A DNA stretch of 64,000 bases. It comes from Sneathiella chinensis (lineage in GTDB: Bacteria; Pseudomonadota; Alphaproteobacteria; Sneathiellales; Sneathiellaceae). Where the stretch lies: contig NZ_VNWN01000002.1 in assembly GCF_012720115.1 (NCBI RefSeq), positions 558,001 to 622,000 of the forward strand. The letters run 5' to 3'. Shown here piece by piece: positions 9,237-18,359 of this stretch. Under the pieces are notes generated by a model that saw only the letters and a program-made list of their open reading frames with translations, was not told the origin of the DNA and did not search any database. Positions within the stretch are counted from its first letter, which is position 1. Each line of letters begins with the position of its first letter. Both the position numbers and the translations under genes were made by a program.

Positions 9237-9341
9237 CTGCTCCCGTCCTGCTGTCCTGATGCTTGAGCTTTGGAGCAGCACTCTATAAGGTTACGCCCCT
9301 GACTGTCACTGACTTTCCGAACCGACTGGAACATTTCCCCC

Positions 9342-10244
9342 ATGACCCCTGTTGAGGCCACAAACCATCGCACCGTCGCCCTGGCGTTGATGCCGGCGGT
9401 TTTCGTCTTTCTGTGGAGTACGGGTTTCATCGGCGCCAAGCTGGGCCTGCCCTATGTGGAGCCCATGACCTTCCTTGGGCTTCGCTTTGCAATCTGTACC
9501 CTGCTTCTGGTGCCGGTGGTGCTGCTCACCCGGACCCGCTGGCCGGACCGCCTTGCCGATTGGGGACATATCGGGTTTGCCGGTCTGCTGATGCATGGCG
9601 GCTATCTGGGGTTTGTGTTTATGGGGATCGGGCTTGGCGTGCCCGCCGGTACCGCCGCGCTGATCGCCGGGATCCAGCCCTTGCTGGTTGCCGCGCTGGC
9701 CGGGTTGTTCCTGGGCGAGCGGGTAACGGGTCGGCAGTGGCTGGGATTGTTGCTGGGCCTTGGCGGCGTCATTCTGGTGGTGGCGGATAAACTGTCGCTG
9801 GGCGAGGGCAGCGTGCTTGGCATTGGACTTTGTTTCGCGGCCCTGTTCAGTATCGCGTTTGGAACCCTGTACCAGAAGAAATATTGTTCAGGCATGAGCC
9901 TGAAAAGCGGTAACCTGATCCAGTTTTTTGTGGCAACGGTCTATTTCGGGCTGGTCGCCTGGGCGTTTGAGGACATGTCTGTCAATTGGTCCGGGGAACT
10001 GGTCTTTGCGCTGGTCTGGCTGGTCTTCGTCCTGTCGCTTGGGGCGATAACGCTCCTGTATATCCTGCTTCGCAACGGGGCGGCGGCCAATGTGTCCAGC
10101 CTGTTCTTCCTTGTCCCGCCCTGTACGGCCGTTGTGGCCTATATTCTTTTTGACGAGGTGCTGGCAGGTTGGTCGCTGCTGGGGATGGTGGTCACGATTG
10201 CCGGCGTGGCGCTTGTCAACATGAAGCAAACCAAGGTGAAGTAA
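9342..10244 (+). CDS. EamA/DMT-family membrane transporter
   Basis: A 300-residue permease with about ten transmembrane segments in two EamA repeats. The first repeat has WSTGFIGAKLGLPYVEPMTFLGLRF and the second has GAITLLYILLRNGAAANVSSLFFLVPP. Substrate unknown. Its stop overlaps the start of the ChaC gene by one base (TAATG), so the two are translationally coupled. Export of a glutathione breakdown product is a possible but untested link. Confidence 0.87.
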   Translation: MTPVEATNHRTVALALMPAVFVFLWSTGFIGAKLGLPYVEPMTFLGLRFAICTLLLVPVVLLTRTRWPDRLADWGHIGFAGLLMHGGYLGFVFMGIGLGVPAGTAALIAGIQPLLVAALAGLFLGERVTGRQWLGLLLGLGGVILVVADKLSLGEGSVLGIGLCFAALFSIAFGTLYQKKYCSGMSLKSGNLIQFFVATVYFGLVAWAFEDMSVNWSGELVFALVWLVFVLSLGAITLLYILLRNGAAANVSSLFFLVPPCTAVVAYILFDEVLAGWSLLGMVVTIAGVALVNMKQTKVK

Positions 10245-10852
10245 TGCGGAGATATGATCTCGTTCTGGAACCTGACCTTCCTCCTGTGGATTTTCCCCTG
10301 CCGCCCTTACCCCCCGGAGAGGACCTTTGGGTGTTCGGCTATGGGTCGCTGATGTGGCGACCGGGCTTTGATCACAAGGGGATCATGGATGCCCGCCTGT
10401 TTGGGTATCATCGGTCTTTCTGTGTCTCGTCGGTGGTGCATCGGGGCACGCGGGACAATCCAGGGCTGGTGCTGGGGCTGGACGCAGGCGGTTCCTGCCG
10501 GGGCAAGGCGATCCTGTGCCCCTCCGATATTCGCGAGCCGGTGATTGACTATCTGTATCGCCGGGAAATGGTGACCAGTGTCTATGTGCCGAAATTCGTA
10601 ACCCTTGAATTGCTGGAGACGGGTGAGCGGGCCACCGCCCTGACCTTTGTCGCCGATCCCAGACACGAACAATATTGCGGCCGTCCCACGATCGAGGAAG
10701 CGGCGCGGATTATCGCCTCCGCCTCGGGCAGAGGGGGGCCAAACCGGGATTACCTGAAAAGCACCATCGATCATCTGGACGAGTTCGGTATCCGCGAAGG
10801 CCCCCTGCACAAGATCATGACCCTTGTGGAACAACACGAGCGGGACGGCTGA
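10244..10852 (+). CDS. chaC: ChaC-like gamma-glutamylcyclotransferase
   Basis: Cytosolic enzyme of 202 residues, predicted to cleave glutathione into 5-oxoproline and Cys-Gly. The family motif YGSLMWRPGF follows a short proline-rich N-terminus. The later tract YLYRREMVTSVY and the C-terminal GPNRDYLKSTIDHL are usual for ChaC. The real start is the ATG sharing a base with the DMT stop, with AAGGTGA before it; the frame is open earlier, inside the DMT gene. It fits with glyoxalase and gamma-glutamyltransferase genes elsewhere in the window. Confidence 0.9.
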   Translation: MRRYDLVLEPDLPPVDFPLPPLPPGEDLWVFGYGSLMWRPGFDHKGIMDARLFGYHRSFCVSSVVHRGTRDNPGLVLGLDAGGSCRGKAILCPSDIREPVIDYLYRREMVTSVYVPKFVTLELLETGERATALTFVADPRHEQYCGRPTIEEAARIIASASGRGGPNRDYLKSTIDHLDEFGIREGPLHKIMTLVEQHERDG

Positions 10853-10879
10853 AGGGGCCATCCCGTCTGCTTTGCCGCG

Positions 10880-13201
10880 TCAGCTACATTTTGAATAGCC
10901 GCAGGAGGTGCACATGTTGCATCCTTCGCTGCGGATCAGGGAGGCTTCGCCGCATTCCGGGCATTGCCGCAGCAGGCCGGACAGGGGTTTGTCCGGGGCG
11001 CCGGGGGCGACTTTCCGGTGAGCCTCCGTCTCCTCGCCGGTGCCGGCGGGGTCGGGCAGGAAGCCGATCCGGATCAGGTGGGTTTCCACCACATCCCCGA
11101 TGGCGGCCAGCAGGGACGGAACATATTTCCCCTGCATCCACGCACCGCCGCGTGGATCAAAGACCGCCTTTAACTCCTCGACCACGAAACTGACATCGCC
11201 GCCGCGCCGGAACACCGCCGAGATCATGCGGGTCAGGGCCACGGTCCACGCGAAATGCTCGATATTCTTGGAGTTGATGAAAATCTCGAACGGGCGGCGG
11301 CGGCCTTCCTGAATGATGTCGTTCAGGGTGATATAGATGGCATGATTGCTTTCCGGCCAGCGCAGCTTGTAGGTTTGCCCCGGCAGGGTGCCCGGCCGGT
11401 CCAGTGGCCGGGTCATGTAGACAATACCGCCCGCCTCGAAGCTGTCCTTCGGTTTGGGGGGCGGTTGATCAAGGGGCAGGCTGGCCTGATTGCCCTCGGC
11501 GGTTTTGGCGGGGGTTTCAAGCACGGCCCCGGTGATGTCATTGGGGCGATAGGTCGTGCACCCCTTACAGCCGCGATCAAAGGCCTCCATGTAGATGTCC
11601 TTGAAGGCGTCAAAGCTGATATCCTCAGGGCAGTTGATGGTCTTGGAGATGGAGCTGTCCACATGCTTTTGAACCACGGCCTGCATTTTTACGTGGTCCA
11701 TGGGGGTGAGCACCTGCGCATCCACAAAATAATCGGGCAGGGGGGTGTCCTCTCCTTTCAGGCGGCGGAACAGGCGCAGGGCGTAATCCGACACCTCTTC
11801 GCTTTTTCGGCTGCCATCCGGCATCAGCACATTCCGGGTATAGGTGAAGCTGAATACCGGCTCAAGACCGCTTGAAATATTGTCGGCCAGCAGGGAAATG
11901 GTGCCTGTGGGCGCAATGGATGTGACAAGGGCGTTTCTGATACCGTGTTTTGAAATGCCGTCCCGGATATCCGGGGCCAGCGACTGGATATGCGCGCCCG
12001 CCAGATATTTTTTCTTGTCGAACAGGGGAAACGCGCCTTTTTCACGGGCCAGATCAATGGACGCCAGATAGGCAGACCGGCTGACCTGTTTCAACCACCC
12101 GTCGGTTGCCGCGACAGCGTCCCCGGAGCCATAGCGGATACCGCACAGGATCAGGGCATCGGCAAGGCCCGTGACCCCAAGGCCAATGCGCCGTTTCTGT
12201 TCGGCTTCATGGGCTTGCGCGGGCAGCGGAAAGTTGGAGATATCGATCACGTTATCCATCAGGCGGATAGCGGTTCGAATATCCGCATCCAGACTGTCCA
12301 GATCAAGGTGGGCCGTGCTTTCAAACGGGTCACGAATATAGCGGGTCAGGTTGACGGACCCCAGCAGGCAGGCCCCATAGGGCGGCAGGGGCTGTTCCCC
12401 GCAAGGGTTGGTTGCCGAAATGGTTTCGCAATAGGCCAGATTGTTCATCTGGTTGATGCGATCAATGAAGATCACGCCGGGTTCCGCAAAGGCATAGGTG
12501 GACCGCATGATGTCATTCCACAAATCCCGTGCCGGAACGGTTTTGTAGAGGGTGCCGTCAAAGGACAGGTCCCACGCATCGTTGTCCTTGACCGCCTGCA
12601 TGAAGGCATCGGTGACCAGAACCGACAGGTTGAACATGCGCAGGCGGCCGGGGTCCTGCTTGGCCTTGATAAACTCTTCAATATCGGGGTGGTCGCATCG
12701 CAGGGTGGCCATCATGGCCCCCCGGCGGGACCCGGCGCTCATGATGGTGCGGCACATGCTGTCCCACACATCCATGAAACTGAGCGGGCCGGACGCATCG
12801 GACCCCAATCCGTGCACGGGGGCCCCCTTCGGGCGCAGGGTCGAGAAGTTATAACCGATCCCGCCGCCTTGCTGCATGGTGACGGCGGCTTCTTTCAGGT
12901 TGTCGAAGATGCCGGACAGGTCATCCGGGATATCCCCCATCACGAAACAGTTGAACAGGGTGACCTTGCGGCCCGTACCTGCCCCGGCGATGATGCGCCC
13001 GGCGGGCAGGAACTTGTAATCCTCCAGCAGGTCATAAAACCGCCCGGACCAAAGGGCGGCGTCCTGTTCAGGGGCGGCCAGCGCATCGGCGATCCGATGC
13101 CAGGTATCCTCGACAGAGCGTTCCTGAACAGCACCATCCGGAGATTTGTAGCGGTATTTCATATCCCAGATTTGCCGGGAAATGGGGGCTACGGTAGACA
13201 T
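10880..13201 (-). CDS. nrdJ: adenosylcobalamin-dependent (class II) ribonucleotide reductase
   Basis: Reduces ribonucleotides to deoxyribonucleotides using a thiyl radical generated by adenosylcobalamin, so it needs no oxygen. The 773-residue product has the barrel motif NPCGEQPLPPYGACLLGSVNL, the loop FNLSVLVTDAF and the phosphate-binding SIAPTGTISLLADN. The C-terminus ends in two CxxC pairs (QCPECG, NMCTSCG), a zinc-ribbon-like tail presumed to re-reduce the active site. The ATG at 13201 follows AAGGAG at 5-nt spacing. Needs cofactor from the adenosyltransferase at 36646. No cobalamin riboswitch fits in the 84-nt leader. Confidence 0.94.
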   Translation of the reverse strand: MSTVAPISRQIWDMKYRYKSPDGAVQERSVEDTWHRIADALAAPEQDAALWSGRFYDLLEDYKFLPAGRIIAGAGTGRKVTLFNCFVMGDIPDDLSGIFDNLKEAAVTMQQGGGIGYNFSTLRPKGAPVHGLGSDASGPLSFMDVWDSMCRTIMSAGSRRGAMMATLRCDHPDIEEFIKAKQDPGRLRMFNLSVLVTDAFMQAVKDNDAWDLSFDGTLYKTVPARDLWNDIMRSTYAFAEPGVIFIDRINQMNNLAYCETISATNPCGEQPLPPYGACLLGSVNLTRYIRDPFESTAHLDLDSLDADIRTAIRLMDNVIDISNFPLPAQAHEAEQKRRIGLGVTGLADALILCGIRYGSGDAVAATDGWLKQVSRSAYLASIDLAREKGAFPLFDKKKYLAGAHIQSLAPDIRDGISKHGIRNALVTSIAPTGTISLLADNISSGLEPVFSFTYTRNVLMPDGSRKSEEVSDYALRLFRRLKGEDTPLPDYFVDAQVLTPMDHVKMQAVVQKHVDSSISKTINCPEDISFDAFKDIYMEAFDRGCKGCTTYRPNDITGAVLETPAKTAEGNQASLPLDQPPPKPKDSFEAGGIVYMTRPLDRPGTLPGQTYKLRWPESNHAIYITLNDIIQEGRRRPFEIFINSKNIEHFAWTVALTRMISAVFRRGGDVSFVVEELKAVFDPRGGAWMQGKYVPSLLAAIGDVVETHLIRIGFLPDPAGTGEETEAHRKVAPGAPDKPLSGLLRQCPECGEASLIRSEGCNMCTSCGYSKCS

Positions 13202-13285
13202 GAGCACTCCTTACCTCGAAAGCGTACAGGGAAGGAATAGTATATATGATTTTTATAAAATAATAAAACGGGGGTCTTTTTTGGA

Positions 13286-13987
13286 TCAGCGCGGCGATTG
13301 GGTGAGGATTGCGTCAATCCGGCCCTGCTGTTTCAGGCGGACAAGACCGGTATCCAGAAGGCGGCAATAGCGCTTGGTGTCCGGGTGGTTACGGCTGAAC
13401 GCCACATAAATGTCGCTGGTTTCCCCGTCGAAGGCGCGGGCAATTTTCTCACTGCCGGGGACACGGGGCAGGGTCTGGTTGGCAATGGTGTCGAACATGA
13501 TGATGGCATCCACATGCTTGCGGATCAGCATATTGATCAGGCTTTCCTGTGAGGCGACCCGGATGGGCAGGATATCCTTGTTGTTCAGAATATACGGGCC
13601 GTATTCATACCCGATGATCATGCCAACGCGTTTGCCCCCGCCCACTTCGGTGAACTGCCGGGCTTTGAGGGGGCGGTCCGTATTGTGGAAATAGGCCGTT
13701 GTGGCGGAAAACAGCTTTTCCTTGCAGAAATGGAAACGGGCTGCGGTGGACGGCTCCCGCGTTACATTGAAGGCGCCAAGCAGCCTGCCTTCTTCCACTT
13801 CTTTCAGCAGGCGGGCATAGGGCGCCACGTAATAGTCCACAGACACACCCTGTGCGGCGAAAGCCTCCCGGACGATCTGGTTGGAAAGACCCGTTCCATC
13901 TGCGTTTGAGAAAGGCGGCCAGCTATCCTCGGCCCCCAGCCGGATATGTTCTCCAGACCAGACGGTTGTCGCGGGCCATAACAGCAA
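13286..13987 (-). CDS. periplasmic substrate-binding protein, family 3 type
   Basis: Resembles the extracellular solute-binding domain (SBP_bac_3): IRLGAEDSWPPFSNADGTGLSNQIVREAF at the N-terminus and the lobe-closing tract GRLLGAFNVTREP. No permease or ATPase is nearby, so it may be a stand-alone sensor or scavenger. The start is odd. The only standard start codon is the TTG at 13987, which cuts into the signal peptide. The in-frame extension supplies RQR before a hydrophobic core, with a purine-rich ribosome site (AAGGGG) just before a CTG at 14023. I give 13987 as the conservative end. Confidence 0.75.
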   Translation of the reverse strand: MLLWPATTVWSGEHIRLGAEDSWPPFSNADGTGLSNQIVREAFAAQGVSVDYYVAPYARLLKEVEEGRLLGAFNVTREPSTAARFHFCKEKLFSATTAYFHNTDRPLKARQFTEVGGGKRVGMIIGYEYGPYILNNKDILPIRVASQESLINMLIRKHVDAIIMFDTIANQTLPRVPGSEKIARAFDGETSDIYVAFSRNHPDTKRYCRLLDTGLVRLKQQGRIDAILTQSPR

Positions 13988-14188
13988 CGCCGCAAGTAAT
14001 ATCAGTACTCTTTGTCTCAGCAGTTCGCCCCTTCTTCTGCCGGTGAGAATATATATTTAAGCACCGATCTTACGCCAACAGAAAGCAGAAATAAAAGCCT
14101 AGGCCAGAAAAAAATATCGGGTTTCCTGATCCGTTTTTCCGGATGGGGCGTACCAAGGGACATGATAACCAAACTGGGAGAAAACAAG

Positions 14189-14686
14189 ATGCGTTCCATT
14201 CATGCGTTGAAAATGCTGGTTGTTGCCATTCCGATGTTTATTGCTGCCTGTGCCAGCCAGAGCCAGGCGACCGATCAGAAGGATATTGTCGATACCGCCG
14301 TATCTGCCGGGACTTTCAATACCCTTGTTGCGGCAGTTCAGGCAGCGGATCTGGTGGATACCCTGAAAAGCGAGGGGCCGTTCACCGTGTTTGCCCCGAC
14401 CGATGATGCCTTTGCCAAACTGCCGGAAGGCACGGTTGACATGCTGCTGAAGCCGGAAAACAAGGACAAGCTGGTGGCGGTTCTGACCTATCACGTTGTT
14501 CCGGGCCGGATCATGTCTTCTGATATCATGGGCAAAAAGGCGTCTGTGGAAACGGTACAAGGCAGCGCTCTTGCCGTGGATGCCACCAATGGGGTCATGG
14601 TCGATAACGCCATGGTTATCGCTGCCGATGTCGAGGCCAGCAATGGTGTGATCCATGTGATTGATACGGTTGTCCTGCCGAAATAA
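14189..14686 (+). CDS. fasciclin (FAS1) domain lipoprotein
   Basis: A 165-residue exported protein. The signal peptide ends in the lipobox IAAC, so a lipid anchor is expected. One FAS1 domain follows, with the H1 box [15 protein letters not shown], the central YHVVPGRI and the H2 box [16 protein letters not shown]1 domains mediate adhesion or surface association in bacteria; the exact role is unknown. The ATG at 14189 is preceded by GGGAG; upstream frame extension is non-coding in character. Ends before a strong terminator. Confidence 0.9.
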   Translation: MRSIHALKMLVVAIPMFIAACASQSQATDQKDIVDTAVSAGTFNTLVAAVQAADLVDTLKSEGPFTVFAPTDDAFAKLPEGTVDMLLKPENKDKLVAVLTYHVVPGRIMSSDIMGKKASVETVQGSALAVDATNGVMVDNAMVIAADVEASNGVIHVIDTVVLPK

Positions 14687-14705
14687 CAGGCATAAATCCC
14701 TCAGT

Positions 14706-14739
14706 AAAAAAGGCGCTCCCGATCGGGGCGCCTTTTTTC
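14706..14739. terminator. bidirectional intrinsic terminator
   Basis: GGCGCTCC pairs with GGGGCGCC around a short loop, with five to six A before and T after. It can stop both the fasciclin gene (plus) and the ftsE-plsC operon (minus). Confidence 0.85.
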
Positions 14740-14769
14740 TTGCGGATGTATCTGCGGCGGTCCGACGGA

Positions 14770-15498
14770 TCAGACGTTATAGGTATTACGGGCTTCCTGA
14801 ACCAGGGCATCGGTCCGTTCCTCGATGGTGCTTTCCAGCCGGGTCATGAAATCCTTGCGTTTCAGGCCGGGTTCGATGGCCGGCAGGAATTCGATGGTCA
14901 GGGTGCCCGGCTTGCAGATGAATTTCTTGCGCGGCCAGAACAGGCCGGTATTCAGGGCCACAGGCGTCACCGGCAGCGCCAGTTTGGAATAGAGCGCGGC
15001 AATCCCCTGATGATAGGGGAGCTTGCTGTCGACGGCGCTTCGGGTGCCTTCCGGGAAAATGACGATGGGCCGATCATCGGCAGAGGCTTCCTCCGCCTTT
15101 CTCAGCATGGCTTTCAAGGCCGCCGCATGGCCCTTGCGGTCAACGGGGATCATCTTGGTCTTGCGGCAGTACCAGCCATAGATGGGAATGTGCAGCAGTT
15201 CCTTTTTCAGGACCATGGCCGGATCATCCGCGATCAGGTGAAAGACCATGGTTTCAAAGGCGGACTGGTGTTTGCTGGCAACCAGCCCGGCCCCCGTTGG
15301 CAGGTTTTCCCGCCCCCGGATTTCGACTTTCAGGTTACAGATCACCCGCATCAGGAAGACGATCCCCCGGCTCCAGATCCGCTGGCCAAAGACCAGCCAT
15401 TTCCGCGGAAACAGCAGGGCCGGCAGAAACAGCAGGTTCATGAAGGCCGACCAGATCCAGAAACAGATAAAAAACAAAGCGGAGCGCAGGGCGGTCAT
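14770..15498 (-). CDS. plsC: 1-acyl-sn-glycerol-3-phosphate acyltransferase family protein
   Basis: Membrane-associated acyltransferase of 242 residues, probably making phosphatidic acid. Motif I is KHQSAFET (His and Glu four apart), motif III is FPEGTRSA, and one or two hydrophobic segments lie at the N-terminus. The ATG at 15498 overlaps the ydcF stop by 4 bp (ATGA); the frame is open earlier, inside ydcF. Last gene of the ftsE-ftsX-gmhB-ydcF-plsC run, which combines division and envelope functions. Confidence 0.9.
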   Translation of the reverse strand: MTALRSALFFICFWIWSAFMNLLFLPALLFPRKWLVFGQRIWSRGIVFLMRVICNLKVEIRGRENLPTGAGLVASKHQSAFETMVFHLIADDPAMVLKKELLHIPIYGWYCRKTKMIPVDRKGHAAALKAMLRKAEEASADDRPIVIFPEGTRSAVDSKLPYHQGIAALYSKLALPVTPVALNTGLFWPRKKFICKPGTLTIEFLPAIEPGLKRKDFMTRLESTIEERTDALVQEARNTYNV

Positions 15499-16103
15499 TT
15501 GGGGTCTCCATCCATTGCCAGGCCTTCCAGCCGGGCGCGCAAAAGGCTGACGATATATTTGTTGAATTCGCCGGACAGCACATACAGGGCCGCCGGGCGG
15601 CGCCACCATCCGGTCAGGGTGGGCGAGTCGACTTCCGGAACATAGGCGACAAGGGTCTTGTCGGGCATCTGGCGTTTCATTTCTACCAGACTTCGAGGCA
15701 TGTGATAGGCGCTGGTGACCACCAGCAGGGCCTCAAAGCCATGCTCACTGGCCCAGAGGGAGGCCTCATAGGCATTGCCGACCGTGTCCTTGGCAAGGCG
15801 TCCCAGATCGACGCAGCAATCCATGATATTGTTGCTCTCTCCCAGTACCCGCTGCAACTCGTTGCGGGTCACCTTGGCATTGACGCCCGAGATCAGCAGC
15901 CGTTTGCCGGTGCCGCTGTTCAGCAGTTCAAAGCCCAGTTTCAGGCGGGCAGGGGTGCCCGTCAGGATGACAATCCCGTCGGCGGTCCCCCGGTTTGCGC
16001 CGCTATATCCGTTCACTTGCGAAATGTAGTACAGGAAGCCGCCAGTCCAGATGATGGACAGCCCCAGCAGTAAACGAATCCAGAAACGCGGCCTGAAAAT
16101 CAT
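15495..16103 (-). CDS. YdcF/DUF218-family envelope protein
   Basis: A 202-residue protein with an N-terminal membrane anchor (RLLLGLSIIWTGGFLYYI) and a Rossmann-like DUF218 domain. IVILTGTPARLKLGFELL and VTSAYHMPRSL are the family signatures. The family includes SanA/ElyC-type envelope proteins linked to peptidoglycan or cell-surface barrier functions; the biochemical activity is unsettled. It overlaps both gmhB (4 bp) and plsC (4 bp). Confidence 0.87.
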   Translation of the reverse strand: MIFRPRFWIRLLLGLSIIWTGGFLYYISQVNGYSGANRGTADGIVILTGTPARLKLGFELLNSGTGKRLLISGVNAKVTRNELQRVLGESNNIMDCCVDLGRLAKDTVGNAYEASLWASEHGFEALLVVTSAYHMPRSLVEMKRQMPDKTLVAYVPEVDSPTLTGWWRRPAALYVLSGEFNKYIVSLLRARLEGLAMDGDPK

Positions 16104-16651
16104 GGGGTGAAACGCCCTTCCCCGATAAAGGTAACGGCCTCGGTCAGGTCGCGGGCGATGGAAACAGGCAGAAGCGCCCGGTCCAGCCCTTCCGACTGGG
16201 TTGCCCGTCCCTTGCCGGTCTGCACCAGAATACGGTGGCAGCCTGCGATGCAGGCCGCTTGCAGGTCCCGTTTGCTGTCCCCGACCAGAACCGTATTGCG
16301 GGGCTGTTCCCGAAACCGGGTCAGGGCCTCAAGGATCATGCCGGCACCGGGCTTGCGGTTCTCGGTTGCTGCCCAGGGGGCGTCGGGTGCGATCAGGATG
16401 TCATCCAACCGCCCGCCTTTGGCCTTCAGGGCGGATTTCAGTTTTCCGTGGATGTTGTCCAGGGTCTCAAGCGTGATAAGCCCCCGCCCGATACAGGACT
16501 GGTTGGTGACGATCACCACCTTGTGGCCCCGGGAATTGAGCGTCGCAATAGCCTCAAGGGCGCCGGGAATGAACACCAGTTCATCGGGGCTTTTGACGAA
16601 ATCGGCGCGGTCTTCGTTGATCACCCCGTCTCTGTCCAGCAATACAAGCAC
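16100..16651 (-). CDS. HAD-IIIA phosphatase, GmhB-like
   Basis: A 183-residue HAD phosphatase with motif I LDRDGVINED, motif II VTNQS and motif III RKPGAGM...VGDSKRDLQAA. Closest in layout to D-glycero-D-manno-heptose-1,7-bisphosphate phosphatase (GmhB), used in LPS core heptose synthesis. The Cys/His zinc loop seen in E. coli GmhB is replaced here by a short cysteine-free loop, APDAPWAATENRKP. The GTG start lies one base after the ftsX stop. Substrate assignment is therefore tentative. Confidence 0.82.
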   Translation of the reverse strand: MLVLLDRDGVINEDRADFVKSPDELVFIPGALEAIATLNSRGHKVVIVTNQSCIGRGLITLETLDNIHGKLKSALKAKGGRLDDILIAPDAPWAATENRKPGAGMILEALTRFREQPRNTVLVGDSKRDLQAACIAGCHRILVQTGKGRATQSEGLDRALLPVSIARDLTEAVTFIGEGRFTP

Positions 16652-16652
16652 T

Positions 16653-17537
16653 CTACATCATCCGTTTCAACGAGCTCAAGACAATCCACCGCACTGTAAA
16701 CAAGGTCAGAAGTGCGACAATCACCGGTAACATAGCCAATGCAATCCATCCTTCCAACACCATTGTTGGGGCGCTGAGAAGGGTGGCGTCCAACCGGCCT
16801 GCCAGAAGGGAGAGCAGAACCATGACAATGATGGCAAAGGCCAGCCCCGGCAGCGAGCCGAGAAAGCTGAGCCGGGCGAAATAGGTCTGGAATTGCCGGG
16901 CGATATAGGTATCCCGCGCGCCGATCAGGTGCAGGACCTCGATCACGTCCCGGTGCATGACAAGCCCGGTCCGGGCCGCGAAAATGACGATAATCACCGT
17001 GACGATGCTGATCAGGAGCATGATGGCCGCCGCCAGAAACTGAACGGAGCGGGCAAGGACGATCATTTTGTCCAGCCACGGGCGGTGGGTGTTGAGCCGG
17101 GCTTCGGGGATGGCCTTGTTCAGGGTGGTGGCCATGGCGTTGAGGTCCACCGGGCTGTTCTCGCTGATGGTGACTTCCACAAGGCGCGGGAGCGGCAGTT
17201 CCCGAATGATGTCGGCCCGCCCAAGGAAGGGCTCAAGAAGCGAGGCGGCTTCCTCGACGCTGATCGGGCGGACGGTTTCCACACCGGGGGTGCGTTTCAG
17301 GAAACTTACCACTTCCTCGACTTTTCGGTCCTGTGCATCGCCGCCCACATGCTGGATTTCCACGGTCAGGTTGCCGCTGATCTCGCTGGACCAGTTTTCA
17401 ACGGCGGCACTGATGGAAAAAAGTCCGGCCAGCGCCAGCGCCGCCAGAAAAATCATGGAAGAGATCACGACCGGTAGATAGCGGCTGGAGGCATCCTTCT
17501 CCAGTTGCAGTTCGCTGGTCTTGCCAAACAGGTTCAT
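16653..17537 (-). CDS. ftsX: cell division protein FtsX
   Basis: Polytopic membrane subunit of the FtsEX complex, which controls periplasmic peptidoglycan hydrolases at the septum. The 294-residue product has an N-terminal TM segment (ISSMIFLAALALAGLFSISAA), a periplasmic domain, and three C-terminal TM segments around FLAAAIMLLISIVTVIIVIFAA. DVIEVLHLIGARDTYIARQFQ is the conserved cytosolic loop. Its ATG shares one base with the ftsE stop (TGATG). Confidence 0.93.
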   Translation of the reverse strand: MNLFGKTSELQLEKDASSRYLPVVISSMIFLAALALAGLFSISAAVENWSSEISGNLTVEIQHVGGDAQDRKVEEVVSFLKRTPGVETVRPISVEEAASLLEPFLGRADIIRELPLPRLVEVTISENSPVDLNAMATTLNKAIPEARLNTHRPWLDKMIVLARSVQFLAAAIMLLISIVTVIIVIFAARTGLVMHRDVIEVLHLIGARDTYIARQFQTYFARLSFLGSLPGLAFAIIVMVLLSLLAGRLDATLLSAPTMVLEGWIALAMLPVIVALLTLFTVRWIVLSSLKRMM

Positions 17538-18235
17538 CAGTACAGGCTCCGGTCAAACTGTTGCAGATACTCTTCCGCATGGGTGTGGTGCAGGGTGCCG
17601 CTCTTCAGGTACATGACCGGATATCCGAAACGGCGGATCAGTCCCAGATCGTGGGTGGCGACAACAACGGTGGTACCGATCTTGTTGAGTTCCTGAAACA
17701 GGTACATCAGCCGAAGACCCATTTCCGCGTCCATGCTGCCGGTGGGCTCGTCCGCGATCAGAAGCTGGGGCCGGTTGATGACAGCGCGGGCAATGGCAAC
17801 GCGCTGCTTTTCACCGCCGGACAGGGTTGGCGGGCGGGCATCGACCTGATTGCCAAGCCCGACCCAGTCCAGCAATTCTTCCACATGGCGGCTGATCTGT
17901 TCTTCCTCAACCCCGGCAATGCGGAGGGGCAGGGCCACATTCTCCAGCGTTGTCAGATGGTCCAGCAGGCGAAACTCCTGATAGACCACGCCAATTTTTC
18001 GGCGAAGTTCAGGCAACTCGTCCCGGCTCAGGCTGCTGGCCTCTTTGCCGAACAGGGTGAGCAGGCCCCGGCTGGGACGATGGGAGAGCGACAGCAGTTT
18101 CAGCAGGGAACTTTTCCCCGCCCCCGTCGGTCCGGTCAGGAAATGGAACGAGCCCGCTTCCAGATGCAGATTGATATCCCGCAAAACTTCCGGGCCCATC
18201 CCATACCGCATCCCGACATTTTCAAACCTGACCAA
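17537..18235 (-). CDS. ftsE: cell division ATP-binding protein FtsE
   Basis: ABC-type ATPase of 232 residues. Walker A is GPTGAGKSS, the Q loop is in VYQEFRLL, the signature is [14 protein letters not shown], Walker B is LLIADEP, and the H loop is VVVATHD. It starts at a TTG, supported by GGAGG 5-6 nt upstream. First gene of a five-gene minus-strand run reaching plsC. Divergent from the zinc-ribbon gene. Confidence 0.94.
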   Translation of the reverse strand: MVRFENVGMRYGMGPEVLRDINLHLEAGSFHFLTGPTGAGKSSLLKLLSLSHRPSRGLLTLFGKEASSLSRDELPELRRKIGVVYQEFRLLDHLTTLENVALPLRIAGVEEEQISRHVEELLDWVGLGNQVDARPPTLSGGEKQRVAIARAVINRPQLLIADEPTGSMDAEMGLRLMYLFQELNKIGTTVVVATHDLGLIRRFGYPVMYLKSGTLHHTHAEEYLQQFDRSLY

Positions 18236-18293
18236 ACGATCCTCCCAAAAAAAACAGCAAAAGGATAAACTAAGATGGATTTATCCGGCAATC

Positions 18294-18322
18294 TTGTGCA
18301 TGTTTTGTCAAACGCCTATAAA
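18294..18322 (+). promoter_or_regulatory. possible promoter of the zinc-ribbon gene
   Basis: TTGTGC at 18294-18299 and TATAAA at 18317-18322 with a 17-nt spacer, 37 nt before the ATG at 18360. Motif match only. Confidence 0.4.
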
Positions 18323-18359
18323 CAGATCGTTTAACCTGTGGATTAATAAATTCCGACCT

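Noticed and set aside
11990-13240. A 416-codon open frame antisense to the ribonucleotide reductase
   Set aside because: It is the mirror of a GC-biased real gene; the translation is Gly/His/Gln-rich with no domain, and nrdJ is certain.
13202-13285. Cobalamin riboswitch or NrdR box upstream of nrdJ
   Set aside because: The leader is too short for a B12 aptamer, and the AT-rich ATCATATATACTATT tract matches an NrdR box only in one half.
18331-18346. CtrA box (TTAA-N7-TTAA) before the zinc-ribbon gene
   Set aside because: The spacing here is eight, not seven, and the flanking C is missing.
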